A DNA stretch of 64,000 nucleotides from Diphasiastrum complanatum. Lineage: Eukaryota > Streptophyta > Lycopodiopsida > Lycopodiales > Lycopodiaceae. This document shows, in pieces, positions 1 to 12,030 of this stretch. The DNA lies in the NCBI GenBank assembly GCA_029204225.1, contig CM055096.1:60114957-60178956 (forward strand), written 5' to 3'. The translations under genes and the position numbers were made by a program. The notes under the pieces are model-generated. The model searched no databases. It worked only from the letters and a program-made list of their open reading frames with translations, and was not told the origin of the DNA. The number at the start of each line of letters is the position of its first letter. Position 1 is the first letter of the stretch.

Positions 1-1624
1 ACAAAGAAGACCTCCAGACCGCTATTTTGACAATCTTCAATGGAGCGAAGACACGCAGTTCAAGTAATGTAGCTTCACAGAAGAGCCAGCAACATACCAA
101 GAAATTATCCATAGTCCAAAGGGAGAAATCTGGAAACAGGCAATGTCAGAAGAGATCGAGTTGATGAGGTGAAACGAGGCATGGACATTAGAGCCACTGC
201 CAAAAAATAGAAACGTAGTCGGCTGCAAATGGGTGTACAAGAAGAAGCTGAAATCATATGGCACCATTGGCTGCTACAAAGCAAGGCTTGTCGCGAAGGG
301 CTACACGCAGAGATATGGTGTCGACTATTTTGACACATATTCGCCCATGGTCAAGATGACAAGCATAAGGCTGCTCCTTGCATATGTCACACAGTACAAT
401 CTAGAAATTCACCAGATTGACGTAAAACAACCTTTCTCTACGAAGATCTAGTGGAAGAATTTTTCATGAAGCAACCTGAAGGCTATGAAGACCTCGACAA
501 TAGACAATATGTCTGTCGATTGTAGAGATGCATCTACGGTCTAAAACAGTCCGGTACAAAAAGCTTGATGGTCTTCTGAAGTCTCTAGACTTTAATCCTA
601 CTCAACCAGACTATAATGTCTACATCAAAGGAGTAGGAAAGGATTTTGTGATACTGACCATTTTCGTGGATGATTCGCTGATAATAGAAAATTCCTTGAT
701 GTTGATCAAAGACACGAAGAATCAGATTTCTGAAAACTACGAAATCAAAGATGTTGGAGAAGCAACAAAATGCCTAGGGCTGGAGATCAGAAGAGATCGA
801 ACAAATGGCGAAATACACTTGAGTCAGTCAGAATACGCCAGAAAAGTGATGAAGCAGTACCACATGATGGACTGTGAAGAGACAGCCACACCAATGATAG
901 CTAGGTGCCAAGCTCACGAAACATGATTGCCCAAAAACAAAAGAGGAAGAACAGAAGATGGCAGGTATACCTTACCAGAACTTAATCGGTAGTCTGATTT
1001 ACTTAACAGTTTGTACCAGTCCCTATCTGGCCTTCTCTGTCTACACATTGAGCCAATTTTGTTCCAATCCTGGTCTAGCACATTGAAAAAAGGCCAAACG
1101 AATCCTATAGTATCTGAAGGGTACCCAGAATGTTGGATTAATTTACAGAGCTAGGATTCGATCTACATGACTACAATGATGCAAGCTGGGCGAGCTGCAA
1201 AGATGACAGCAAGTCCATTACTGAAGGATGTACGATAGCATGCAGAGCTGCAATCAGCTGGATATGCAAAAAGCAAACCTTGGTAGCCCAATCCTCTTGC
1301 AAAGCTGAGTATGTCGCTAGCCTCAAAAGTGCTGAATGAGGTAGTGTGGCTGCAAATGATGTTGGAGGCAATCGGTTTACCACAAGAGGGACCAAGCACG
1401 ATGATGATGGACTCTCAGAGTGCCATCTATCTGTCCCAGGATCTTGTCTTCCATTCAAAGACAAAGCACATTCCTCTGAAGTACCATCATATTCAAGATT
1501 TGATCTCGAAAGGAGAGCTCCAGGTCCAGTTTATAAAATCAGAAAGTATGATTGCAAAACTCCTCACGAAACCGCTCGACAAGTCACTCTTTACCAAGCA
1601 AAGAGAGGCAATTGGATTGAATGA
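1..1624 (+). pseudogene. pol: Copia pol fragment: reverse transcriptase and RNase H (A1)
   Basis: Reverse transcriptase motifs are readable: the fingers segment [12 protein letters not shown] near 272-310, FDTYSP near 330 and the catalytic F-V-D-D at 664-675. Family A uses Phe instead of the commoner Tyr at the first position. RNase H follows from about 1148 to 1610, with DASWASCKDD, the SCKAEYVA segment around the catalytic Glu, MMMDSQSA and the C-terminal KLLTKPLDK block. The reading is broken by a stop near 172, a stop at 449-451, a small deletion near 545-555 and frame changes around 925 and 1085-1160. It cannot make a working polymerase. The family normally encodes gag, protease, integrase, reverse transcriptase and RNase H as one polyprotein. 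Confidence 0.9.
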
Positions 1625-1650
1625 ACAAAGTTGCAAGGTTCAAGAGGGAT

Positions 1651-2454
1651 TGTCAGAAATGGTGAACTCCTGCAACTTTGTCGCATCACGAACAAGACAT
1701 TAAGGTCGAACGAGAACGATTCGCGACAGTCAATTTGTCTTTGACTCAAAGCACGAACGATTCGCGAATCAATCGCGAATCGCAAACACACCTCCAGGAC
1801 CACAAACCGCAAAAGGGACGCGAAACGAAAACTATGAAAAGAAACAAAAAGAATGAAAGAAAATGGGAGATTACGAATCAGATGAAGAAAAATCTTTCGC
1901 GTTGTCAGTTGGCAGCTCAACGGGCTTCATGCCCAGCTGAAACGAGTAGCAACGACAAAGACTAACTAACTAGTTGATTAGCGTTAACGAGTCATGTGAT
2001 TTGACGTTTAGCTATCTTGTAAACTCCACATAGTGGAGGTATAAACGATCCTCTCTAGATCATAAGAAGAGATGTGAATACAGATATCTGTAAGAGACAG
2101 AGAGAGACGTAGCGAATAGAGCAAGAAAGTAAAGACACCATAGCTATGCATGAAGTCTGCCAATGAGCAGAACACAGTGAAAGAGTAGAATGTCATTCCG
2201 CCAATGAACGAGACACTGATGAATTCACTCTAAATTAAAACTGATAAAACAGTCACTCTATTTTCGTACATCTCATCTTGTGTTGTGTATCATGATTGCT
2301 AGAATAAAATATGTTTTGTGATGCGTGGTCGAATGTCTGGGATCCTGTAAGGGCTTTCGAAGGAAAAGAAAATTTGAAGACAGAAAAATTGTTTGCGATA
2401 AAGAAGACGAAGAGGACAAAAATAAATCAGTCCCACACACGCGCTCCCACGACA
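1651..2454 (+). repeat. 3' LTR of A1 (804 bp)
   Basis: Starts TGTCAGAAATGG directly after the purine-rich CAAGAGGGAT and ends CTCCCACGACA. Both ends match the A2 LTRs (34132-34942 and 38996-39848). It contains the TCGCGA palindrome cluster near 1759-1782 and a TATA-like TATAAAC at 2040-2046 that aligns with TATAAAT in A2. Confidence 0.9.
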
Positions 2455-2486
2455 CTATCAACAATGTGACTAGATTCAATGCATCT

Positions 2487-2710
2487 AATTTTTAAATTTG
2501 AATTTGTTCAAAATCAACCTCCTAACTTTCCCACACTTTCCAAAAGTGGTAATTCAAATGAACTTTGACTAAAATAGCTTTCATAAAGTTTATCTCTAAG
2601 TCTAAAATGCATATTTTAAAGCTTTTATTTAAAAGGGGAAAAGGAAACTAATATTGACAATTAACCAAAATATGACGAAACTTGACTAAACTAGTTGATG
2701 TTTCTCATAC
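2487..2710 (-). repeat. Diverged LTR fragment related to family B/C
   Basis: Read on the minus strand it follows the order of short blocks in the B LTRs: the ACTAGTTGA block, TAGACTTAGAG and the CTTTGAAAGTGTGGGAAAG-like block (compare 22280-22460). Similarity is patchy and both ends are unclear, so this is an old LTR scrap. Confidence 0.5.
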
Positions 2711-3261
2711 AAAAGGTGCATCAACAACCTTTGGAGCCTTACCCATCTGAATCTACACTCCTAGCTCTTTCCAACAAGTGATCACTTGGACTCAATGGAT
2801 CAAAAACAAAATTGGTACATTTATTGTAGTGCACACGTGGCCTGAGCACTCCACACAAAAAAAAAGTACCTATTGATCCAAAAAATCATCCAAAGATAGC
2901 TTTGATTGAGGAATTAGAAGCTATGAACCGATCGAGCTCCAAGTACACTCTCTAATCTTGATTTTTTAAATCAAAACTTTAATTGGAATGATCTACCTTC
3001 AAGCCTGCATTGATCTAGCTCGGCATTTAAGGATCTTGAATAGATCTACCATGACCTACATGCATGAGAGTTTGCACACTACAAAATCAATCTTGATCAA
3101 CTCGGATTTTAGTGAGCTTTCAAACACGATTTGGATCTAGGCAAGAGCTCTTGAACACAAGAAGTATTTGTGTCCCTACATTTTAGGACATATGTCATCA
3201 CCTCATAGGACTCTATGTGAAAGTCATCTAGCCTATTTCAAATCAAAATAATGATATAATA
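2711..3261. other. No gene; unassigned AT-rich spacer
   Basis: No convincing coding frame, RNA gene or LTR border seen. It sits between an LTR scrap and an integrase fragment, so it is probably old transposon sequence, but I cannot assign it. Confidence 0.5.
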
Positions 3262-3788
3262 AGGTGGTGGATGAAAAAACCAAATCTATTGGCTTGCCAA
3301 AGACTCTTTCCAAGGAGATCAAGCCATGTGAAGCTTTTGCTATTGCCAAGTCACATAAGAAGCCATATCCAACATCTTTTATCAACAATTCACATCCTTT
3401 GGAGTTGTTGCACTCAGATGTGCATTTCTCAGCAAGCAAAAGCAAGGGAGGAGCCACTTGTTTTGTCACCTTTATTGATGACTACACAAGATTTACATGG
3501 TTGTATATCCTATCTTCAAAACCTATGGTGTTTGATTATTTCCTCAAGCTCAAAGCTTATGTTGAGAAGCAATTCTATTTCAAGATCAAACCCTTGAGAT
3601 GTGATGGTGGTGGAGAGTACATCTCCAAGACGTTTCATGATTTTTGTGAGCAAGTAGGAATAAAAAAAAAAACTCTCTTGTGCCTATTCCCCTTCTAAAA
3701 ATGGAGTGGCCGAGAGGAGAATTAGATCCTTATGTGAGTGTGCCAAAGCTTTGAGAATTGAAGCATCCTTGCCATAGGATTTATGAGG
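3262..3788 (+). pseudogene. Copia integrase fragment, family D type (D1)
   Basis: The frame from 3264 reads the end of the zinc-binding region (IGLPKTLS, then CEAFAIAKSH, where the second Cys of the usual C-x2-C is replaced by Phe). The integrase core follows: LLHSDVHFS with the first catalytic Asp, FVTFIDDYTRFTW, and CDGGGEY with the second Asp. After a frameshift at about 3660-3700 a weak SKNGVAE-like stretch with the third acidic residue and SLCECAKALRIEASLP can still be read. It matches the family D integrase at 52042-52516. There is no gag, polymerase or LTR attached, so it is an orphan fragment. Confidence 0.85.
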
Positions 3789-4018
3789 AGAGGCCAGTTT
3801 ATGCATGCTAAAACTTAGAAATTCACAAAGATATGATCATAAACACTTATATATGACTTAGTACAGTACTTCTCATCTATGAAAACTATATCAACCATAA
3901 AATCAACATTCTACACAGAAACTCAAGATTCTACATATAGAAACACAAGAGATGAATTTTCCACAAAGAAAAAAACTATGCTGATTATTTCTCCATGCAA
4001 GTACAACTACTTATAGCT

Positions 4019-4232
4019 TTCAAAATGTCATTTGGCCACTTGTCCCAAACTTGATCTAATTTGAAAACTTCTAGATACTTCATCAAAAACCTATAAAATC
4101 TAGTCTAGATGTAATGTACCAAAATTAGCCAATTAAAATGGGTCCAAATCTGACCTCATCCACTTATCTACTTGCCAAAAATAGTAAATCCAGTATTTAG
4201 GCCCTTATTGACAAATATTAGACATTCTCCTC
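4019..4232 (-). repeat. LTR remnant related to element C (minus strand)
   Basis: Shares ordered blocks with 47610-47830: CATTTGGCCA, ATTAGCCAATTA, ATGGGTCCAAA, TTGCCAAAAATAGTA and TTATTGACAAATAT. On the minus strand a purine tract (revcomp of CTCCTCTTCAAAG, 4233-4245) precedes a TGTC start. That is the expected polypurine tract and LTR border order. The outer LTR end toward 3789 is not resolved. Confidence 0.55.
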
Positions 4233-4286
4233 TTCAAAGACAACATCCTTAGAAATGTGAACTTTCTTTGACTTAGGAACATAAAC

Positions 4287-4772
4287 TGTTACGACCATAT
4301 TTAGCAAAGGACATGGAATATTCCTAATATGGTAGACCGGCCCTCCAGTGTTCAAGATTATTAGTCACGCCTAGATTTTATTCCACTTCTAGGCCTGTTG
4401 GTGACTAATGACCTTGAGAGGACCTAGACACTCTAATTGAGACATATGGAGTAGTGCATGTACGTGTGACTGATATAGACTAGAGGAATGCATGAAGAGC
4501 TGTGATCTATTTATAGTTGACATGCATGGGAATTGCATGGGTTCATGCACAAGATCCTACTCTCGATACATTGAGGTAGTGATTATTCCATCAATGACTT
4601 TGGTCTAGGTCAGTTAAGCTCTTCTCCTCTTGCTATCACATGGCATGGCTTGGGGGTTAGATCCAGGAGGACACTCTAGGAGGGATCTAGGTTTGTTTGG
4701 GTGGTTTTGTTCCATAGTCTATTTTGTGTTTTCCTATCCTCATCTTAGGGGTTCTCTCTAGTGGTCTTTACA
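4287..4772 (+). repeat. LTR of family M, probably Ty3/Gypsy (copy M1)
   Basis: Starts TGTTACGACC and ends near CTTTACA. It closely matches 31195-31671, with shared blocks such as TAATATGGTAGACCGGCCC, CTTGAGAGGACC and GACATATGGAGTA. A TATA-like TTTATAG lies near 4509. It is followed by TGGTATTGGAGC (4774-4785), a degenerate primer-binding site. The Gypsy assignment comes from the sequence upstream of the second copy. Confidence 0.7.
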
Positions 4773-5639
4773 TTGGTATTGGAGCTCGACTAAGATGCGG
4801 TTTTGGATGGGATGGAGATAGGTTCTACATCAAATCAGAATTGGAATGCACTTGGATTCACATCCCGAATGGAGTGCTATTTTTTCAAAGGAATTTTGAT
4901 TTGGATTTACTAATTCATGTGTGGAGTATGCTTTTCAAACTTGGTGGTAGAGTGTACTTCTCCTTGTTTGATTTTATTAAAGATGCTACGAATTAGTGTG
5001 GAATTTATTCTTATTTTTCTGAAGCCTTGAAAAACTTTCCATTTGAAGTAGAATGATATTCATGATTAGATCCACTTTCTTGTTTAAATTTGTTTTTTTT
5101 TTATTAATAATTTGCATGAATCCATAATGTTTTGGACAGTTTTGAGTCAAATTTAGTAGCAGAATGTTTGTTGATAGATTGACGAGAAATCGATTTATCC
5201 AGAATGAATAACTGACTGTTGCTGGAAATCTTGAATTTATGGTTTGCATGTGAGGATTTAAGGTTTATTTAGACTAATCCTCTTGTGAAACAAGCAAACT
5301 GAAAACTGAAAACATTGATTGAATATTGTAAATTGCTGATTCTCTAACTATGGCAGATTAAGACTTTGGATTGTGGATGCATGCAAGATTAGTTTTGAAC
5401 TCCTGTGAAATTAGTAGCTTATAGACTCTAGGAGTTTAAGAGTTGTAAAACTACAATAACTCCTTCCCTTGTCTTTAGAAAATTGATGCATGTTTCTGAG
5501 CCTCTGGAAAAATCTGGTTCATAGAGGTTGGAACCTCTATTTAGTGTAAAGGGAGGTTAGAGGGTCACAATAATGCAAGTAAGCCTGTCGAAAAAGAGTG
5601 TGTAACCATGGAGAAGAGGTACACAAGTTTTGAACTCAT
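4773..5639 (+). other. Possible untranslated leader of element M1; no coding signal
   Basis: Begins with the primer-site-like TGGTATTGGAGC and runs to the K1 LTR. No protein motif is readable in any frame. By position it would be the 5' leader of the M1 element, cut by K1 at 5640. Confidence 0.35.
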
Positions 5640-6688
5640 TGTTGGATTATTCTCCTACTAATTGACTAATCGACATTTTAATCTTCGTCCAACTTTTATC
5701 TAGACTTGCAGATTTTTTTCGTGTTTTTAGACAATCTGTATAACTACTCGGAAATGGCTCATAGTGTCGACATTTTCAGGATTTTTGCCTTTCAGGATTT
5801 TCCCTCACTTCGGTTTTTTTGCAAAATGTCAGAAGCCCTAAAAGTTAAGAAAATGAATTTAGCAAAGTCTGTCGCATTTTTCGCTTGTGGTAGTTTACGT
5901 TCATTTATGCAGAGTGTCATATTTTCATTGTAACAGTTTACGCTCATTTTTGCAGACAAACTATTTACGACCAAAAGACACCGACTTGCATTAATCCATC
6001 AGCAAGTAATTTTTGAGAAGTCCTAACTGGATTGATGCCAGCACATCATAGCCAGCTAGATGACGCTTTTGACGACCTAATTACTTACTATAAATAGTTG
6101 CTCATAGTCCTACATTATAAATCATCAATGATCTTAGATCAAGCCTTGTTGCGATCAATAGATCAACAAGTATTGAATAGTTAGAGGGCCTGCGAGCTTG
6201 GACACCCTTGAGCATTCTAGCTCAGTTCTTTAGAGTTAATTAGAGATTGCTATTGCGCTTATTGCTTATCAGGAGTTGTGCCTAATTCAAAATTTTATTT
6301 AGTCACTCAGAAATAGCTTAGAGTATGTGACTTCGATCCGCAGACCCTTTTGCACTCATTTACATCTATTTTGTTTGATATTGAATCAATACTAGTCTTA
6401 GAATGTATGTGTTTTTGTAATTTTTTGTGACATATTATTTGTCTGATAATTCAATGCTTAAATGTTTGGCTATGTAATCATTGTAGTACTAATGATTTCA
6501 AAACTAGTTACTATAAGATTGAACGTGATTTCTATTACTATTGTTTTTGTTCGAAATTGATAGACGTAGTTATGCATAGAGAAGGAGGGAGATAGTTTAT
6601 TCTGCTACGCACGATAAGTTTTCTTTCTTGTGGTTCGAATTCTTTTTATTCAATTCTTTTTTACCTATGTTTTACACACCTCTTTCCA
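5640..6688 (+). repeat. 5' LTR of K1
   Basis: Starts TGTTGGATTATTCTCC and ends CA at 6688, next to the primer site. The start aligns with the outer end of the K2 LTR at 60287. It carries short GACAC and GCAAAA-type blocks also seen in K2. Confidence 0.8.
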
Positions 6689-6867
6689 TGGTATTAGACC
6701 ATTGATTATTCTTCAAGGCCTAATACCATATCAGAGCGCAAGCTCTTATACTTGATATCTTTCCCGATATCAAATTATTCTTCAGTTCGAATCAATTTTT
6801 TTCGATATCAGAGAATTGATTTCCACAGCACGGTATCTCTCTTAACGTCAATAGACTAAAGTTCCAG

Positions 6868-7292
6868 ATGGATTCTCAAAGTAAAGCTGGTCTTATCGTT
6901 GACAAGTTGAATGGATCCAATTATCATTTATAAAAATTTAACATGAAGACCTTGCTAATTGCCAACGAGTTGTGGGATGTCGTTACAAGTACAGAAGTAA
7001 AGTCTGAAGATACACATAATACTCAAAGTGAAAATAGAAGGATGGTAAAGCTTTCACACTTATTATCCTCAATATATCAAATACTCAAATTGGCCACATA
7101 GCTGTTGAAGCTAAAACTTCAACAGAAGTTTGGGACATCCTGAGCTCACTATATGATGTGAGAGACATAACTACTAAGTTACATCTTCGAAGGAAATTCT
7201 TCACACTCAAGATGTCGAATAATGATTCTCTTCGGCATCATATTAACCAGTCTAAGAATCTCTTGCAACAGGTGGCCGATGTCGGATCACCA
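6868..7292 (+). pseudogene. gag: Copia gag N-terminal fragment (K1)
   Basis: The ATG at 6868 is chosen because MDSQSKAGLI is shared with K2 (start at 61325). LNGSNYHL and MKTLLIANELWDVV follow, the usual N-terminal gag pattern. A stop replaces the conserved Trp near 6939 and a frameshift falls near 7047. The second half reads TEVWDILSSLYDVRD, KLHLRRKFFTLKM and HINQSKNLLQQ, the gag-polypeptide (UBN2-like) region. The gene stops at about 7292 before any zinc knuckle. It is dead. Confidence 0.85.
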
Positions 7293-10200
7293 TGGTGAGC
7301 ATTCGAAGCTTCAGCACAAGTCAAGATTATATGAAACTGTGAGTGCTTTCAAAATCTAATCATATGTTAATGTGTTTTTTTTAAATTTTGCCTCTAACAT
7401 GATTTTGTATTGTAGGCCTTTGGCATACAACTTGCCATTTTATAAAGTATTCTATTCGGATTTTTTCTATCTATAGAAGCTGATGAATGAAATAACACAA
7501 GGACAAGAAATACAATAGGTTGAGGGGTGTCATGGCTCATTGAATTAAAACTATAGAAGTTTAACTATAATACAAGAGATATCATTCCCCAAAGAGATGG
7601 TTGAATAAAAATAATGTAATGTATTTCTCTATAGCAAAACAAATAGTAATTTGGTCACAGTTGTTTTAGATAGCACAACCAAGACCACCATTGAAATAAG
7701 TAATGAATTAGACTTAAGATAAGGCAAATAACAATTCTAGTTGATTGACTACTCGCTATTTGTCTACAGATTTTCATGTTAGATATCATTGTTCCTTTCA
7801 TGGATAAAATAGATTACAAACCTTAACATCTATATTTTATCTCATGATTATATTTGATATCATGGAATTGTACTAATGAAACAATGATTGTCATTGCTCA
7901 ACATGACTTTATTAAGAAAAACTATGTACTGAGAATATGTGTGGACACCTTATTTCATCATGGTTTAATGTTATCAAGCCCAATAAGAAAAATATGCTAG
8001 TGTTATTATAAGCTTCTAGATCATTTTTTATAATTATGTTACCGATAATAATTCGATTTTCATAGTTTAGGTATCAGATACAACCTTCTTTAAACTGGCA
8101 ACAAAAAAATTTAACTAATCATAAATTGTGTAAAAGCACCTTTATATTATCTATTATTTTTAAAAATGAAAAAAAGATTTGTTCTACATGTCACTTGAAT
8201 TTAGAACTAATAAAAATATCCAAAAAAAACAAAGCAAATTTAGCTAAATAAAATAAAAAATTGCATAAAAGCACCTCTCGATTATCTATTATTTTTAAAT
8301 AGAAAAAGATACTATAGTCTACATGTCACTCAAATTTAGAGCTAATTAAAAATGTCCAAAAATCTTATAGAGTGAAGTAGTTCAATATGGTCTTCAGAAA
8401 TAATGGAAAAGTTCAATGAGGATGTTTAAGATTGTAAAACACAATGAAATAGAATATTTGATCATCTTTGATGCCATTGTCTTATCTTTTTAGTTCTCAA
8501 TATATGGTCAAAACACAAACTAACAAAAAGAGCTATCTACCTAAAACTTTATGATGTTAAACACATATACTATATCATACTTTTGAGCCTCTTAATACAT
8601 CCGCATATGATATTATATTTTGTAACCTTCATTCATGAAATGGGTCATACGATGTAGTATTTATTCATTGTTAGATAGAAGTAGGTGATGTTCCATTTCC
8701 ATCAACAAAAGAAAAGTTGTTGAAAACATTTTAGTTGGTAGAAGACAATATAAAATATTAAAGTACATGATTTTTACTTTAATAATTGGCTTTCAATTTG
8801 CTATAGTCACATATTTTCTATGGTTGGATGATCTTTAAATGTCAACTTGTCAAATCTAGATCTAAGTACTAGCTAGGATTTTATTTTTCAAAAAGTTATT
8901 ACAATACTTTTAAAATCTAGTCTAAAGATCTTATTTAGAACACACAAACAATATGATTGCTATATATAATCTACATTAAATTGCAATTGTGAAAATCAGA
9001 CAAGAAATTAATTATTTTGTGGTCTTGGTGATAATGAAATCAATTAGTATGAAGTGTATGCCGAAGATCGATTTGTAATTCTAAAAATAGAGTAAAATGC
9101 CTGAATATATTAGACTACGAATATATAAAATTATTGGTTAAAATTTATTGAAGCTGCAATCATACCGAGTTTTGAAACTATGCCTGCAAGATTTCTAAAA
9201 TTATCCTAGTTCATCGAAATGGACACATATTTTCATTTTCATTGAAAAGAGTTTTTTTAATTAATTATAACATCTACATACTAGTAATAATTTGTCGCTT
9301 TCAATGAGCATCATATTATACAAAAAAGTGAGCTAGACATTTGTCACAATGTCCTACTTTTCCAAATAATTTTCACATGTATATAATGAATATACATGTG
9401 TGCATAGCAATTGCAATATAGATGTCTGCATTCACAACTATAATATGGTTTTATATATTTTGTGTTCAAAAATCATAAACTTAGAACTTTAATTCAATAT
9501 ATAGTTGTGAAAAATATTTGGACAAGGTAGAGAATATTGACATAATGAATGCTCAATGTTCATATGGTTTTTTATTGGATGTGATAATGTTATCGTTGTT
9601 GAAAATGATTTTTGAGTAATAATGTCAAAATTATTGTTTTAGTGATTCAAATATCAGTCTTTTTTTGAAGACTTTTGAACTGTTTGTCAATTTGAATTAA
9701 TGATATATGTGAAGACAATTGTCTACCAAATACAGAGAATCAATGGTACTTAAGAGTCATTGTTTTTTAGTCTCTTATTTTTTTGTAAGAGAATGGTGAG
9801 TCTACACAACCAATGTCCTTGGCATGATATATTGGTAGATATTTAGTAGACCGACAAAATCCACCCATGTATGGCCAAAATGACACGTGTGAACCCACTC
9901 CTAATGTAGGTTAGGTCTATTCAAGAGAGTTGGTCATATCTATTTGGTGGTCATCGTTACTTTATAGGACCTACACCTAAGTTTAAGGTGAAAATTTGAC
10001 CAACTAGCTACCTATCAAGCATAACTCAAGGATCTAGCTAGGGTTTCATTTTAGGGCAATAAGGGTGAGTTAACTTCCTTATTACATGCTGGAAATCCAC
10101 ATAACTTCAAGAAGGAAGTCGAATTTGCTATGTATTCGAAGCTCCTATAGTGAGAAGATAATATATTTTTGGAGCTCATTGGCAATCTCAAGCTAGTTCA

Positions 10201-10689
10201 CTATGTACATTGAGTTTTTGTGATCCAAATGAAACCAAATCAATTTCTACTTGTTTCTCAGCTTAAAGGTCGTACAACCTATAGTACACATGTGTGGGCT
10301 TTGATTTCAATGTTGATCAATGCTTTTAATTGTTAATGCTTGTTGTTTGTCAAATTGCCAATCTAGATCAACTTTTTAATGACTAGTTTTTTGATAGATT
10401 GTTAAGCAAGCATCCAATCACTCTTGTGGATCTTTTGTAGATCCATTTATGGTCCTAAAGTACAGTAATTTCATAGATTGGTCATGTATTCACTCAAGGA
10501 ACTGATGGAGTACGCAAGATCTGGCCTGGTCGAGATCATTGCATACATCAAGGACCCGATAATAGATTGGTATGGATACCGCCTCATTTCTGCCTTCTCC
10601 TCATTGGTCTGAGGGTACTATACCTTGGATAATTTGAGACCTGGATCCATGGGATTATGTACAGGCTTGCAATTCATGCATTAGCAAAT
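7293..10689. other. AT-rich block without recognisable genes
   Basis: About 3.4 kb of AT-rich DNA with frequent stops in all frames. I see no LTR ends, primer site or protein motif. The only structure noted is a pair of ~100 bp direct repeats at 8118-8360. Part of 10500-10689 may be decayed continuation of the minus-strand reverse transcriptase to its right. Confidence 0.55.
8118..8360. repeat. Two-copy direct repeat (~143 bp period)
   Basis: Copy 1 (8118-8222) and copy 2 (8261-8360) share ordered blocks: AATTG(T/C)(G/A)TAAAAGCACCT, ATTATCTATTATTTTTAAA, CTACATGTCACT and AATTTAGA(A/G)CTAA. An AT-rich spacer separates them. The differences indicate an old local duplication. Confidence 0.75.
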
Positions 10690-11420
10690 TATGAAAGTAC
10701 CTCAGTTGGGTGATATAGAAAAGTCTTTGACTTTTGTCTCTATAGATTTGAATCATGAGACAATAGGCGCTTCTCCAAGATCTGTCATCTCAAATTATTG
10801 GGATATCATCCTCTTCATATCCTGTTTTAGAGAAATATTTTTGCCGAACAACAACATTCACATAAAGTGTGATGATGACAAAGAATTGATGAACAACTAT
10901 GAAATATACATTATAGCCTACAGAGCTAGGTTAGAATCCATGATCAATCAAGAACGTGTTGATTCTAGATGATTGCTTCAGACTGTACAAAGCTTTATGG
11001 AGTTTGCATACCTGGACTTCTCGACCATTGAGGATGTAGCCTTCTAGTTGGATCATGTAGATATCCTCCTCAATAACTCCATTGAGGAATGATGTTTGTA
11101 CATCCATCTGGGTACCTCAAGATCTATTACATTAGCATATGAAAGTAACAGTTGAATAGAGGTGTGCTTGACGACTGGGCTAAAAGTTTTGAAGTAGTTG
11201 ATATTGGAAATCTGTTAGAATTCCCTTGCCAAGAATCTTTCCTTCTATCGATAATGCCTTCTACTTTGTATTTGATCTTAAAGATCCATGTGCAGTTGAT
11301 TATCTTTATGTTTGCTGGCAGTCCATGTATTGTTCCTCAACAATGACTTGTACTCCTTATTCATTGCTTCTTTCCAGAGATCTGTAGCAGATATTTCCAC
11401 TATATCAGAACAATCGTTCT
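10690..11420 (-). pseudogene. Decayed Copia reverse transcriptase fragment
   Basis: Minus-strand translation, with several frame changes, gives DLWKEAMNKEYKSLL then NNTW near 11420-11320 (start of the RT region). A FKIKYKVEG segment (normally WIFKIKY...G) follows, then the thumb-side block near VCKLHKALYSLKQSSR at about 11000-10970. ITLYVN remains where YVDD is expected. The same bases contain an open plus-strand frame (10691-10972), which is only the shadow of this gene. It is a remnant of an unassigned Copia family. Confidence 0.7.
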
Positions 11421-11759
11421 GATAATGCTATGGCTCTGATGTAGAACAACTGATCAGTCAGATCTTGATTTTACCAACAAAGCTCGCAGTCTACTTGACA
11501 AAGGATGAGAAAGAAACGAAGGTGAACTCAAAACGTTTCTATTTGTGACCAACTCGAAAAGATTCATGAAGGATTTGCGAAATTTTTCTTGCAAACAACT
11601 CGAAAAGATTCACGAAATAGTGTCTTGTGGAAGCTCGTGGCTTTCTAATTGAAGCTCGAAAGATTCGCGAATAGAACCTTGTCTTTCCGCATGCATAATT
11701 TAATCATAATAGAACTGCTCTATCAGTGTCAGTAACCTTCACAAAAAAACTCTTGTAGA
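11421..11759. other. No gene; LTR-like spacer rich in CGAA words
   Basis: Contains repeated ACTCGAAAAGATTC-type words (near 11550 and 11597) and GATTCGCGAAT (near 11670), similar in style to the U3 of family A LTRs. No LTR border could be fixed. Confidence 0.35.
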
Positions 11760-12030
11760 TTGTTCAATGAAGATTCTGATAACCTGGTTGCCGAAGGCAG
11801 TAGAAATGGTAATTTGTATTACTTGAGCATTCGAACTGGAGTTCAACAAGCTAATCAAACTCAAGAATCAACAGATATTTTGTGGCACAAGAGGCTATGT
11901 CACATGAACATGGAAGCCCTGTATCAAGCCAACAAAAGTCAAAGAATTGAAGGAGTCAAAATCAAAAGTTGAGATATTTGAACTACCTGCGAATCTTGTC
12001 TTAAAGGCAAAATGTCTCGAACACCATATA
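11760..12030 (+). pseudogene. Copia GAG-pre-integrase fragment
   Basis: Reads GNLYYLSIR, then LWHKRLCHMNMEAL with the His pair of the zinc-binding domain. After a TGA, TCESCLKGKMSR gives the Cys pair, still in frame. This is the H-H-C-C region between protease and integrase core. Only this domain is left. A nearby repeat of GCATGCATAATTTAATCATAATAGAAC (about 11690 and 12044) brackets it. Confidence 0.75.

Larger units (their letters stand above)
1..2454 (+). mobile_element. Copia family A, copy A1, 3' part (left end outside window)
   Basis: The window opens inside the reverse transcriptase region of a Ty1/Copia element, which runs through RNase H, a polypurine tract (1641-1650) and a complete 3' LTR (1651-2454). 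It is colinear with the full-length copy A2 (34132-39848) from about A2 position 37350 onward, including the LTR. The 5' half is off the window. The five bases after the LTR (2455-2459, CTATC) would be one half of the target-site duplication, but the other half cannot be seen. The assignment is secure from domain order and similarity to A2. Confidence 0.93.
5640..7292 (+). mobile_element. Copia family K, copy K1: 5' LTR and start of gag
   Basis: A 1049 bp LTR (5640-6688), a degenerate tRNA-Met primer site (6689-6700, TGGTATTAGACC) and about 425 bp of gag, ending abruptly at about 7292. The partner copy K2 (59138-61648, minus) has the same LTR start (TGTTGGATTATTCTC) and the same gag start. 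Everything from mid-gag to the 3' LTR is missing. Confidence 0.85.

Noticed and set aside
4724-4996. 90-codon ORF at the M1 LTR end
   Set aside because: It starts inside the LTR, crosses the primer site and shows no known motif.
5706-5974. Hydrophobic ORFs in the K1 LTR
   Set aside because: They lie wholly in the LTR and are not kept in K2.
10691-10972. 93-codon plus-strand ORF
   Set aside because: It is the antisense shadow of a decayed Copia reverse transcriptase on the minus strand.
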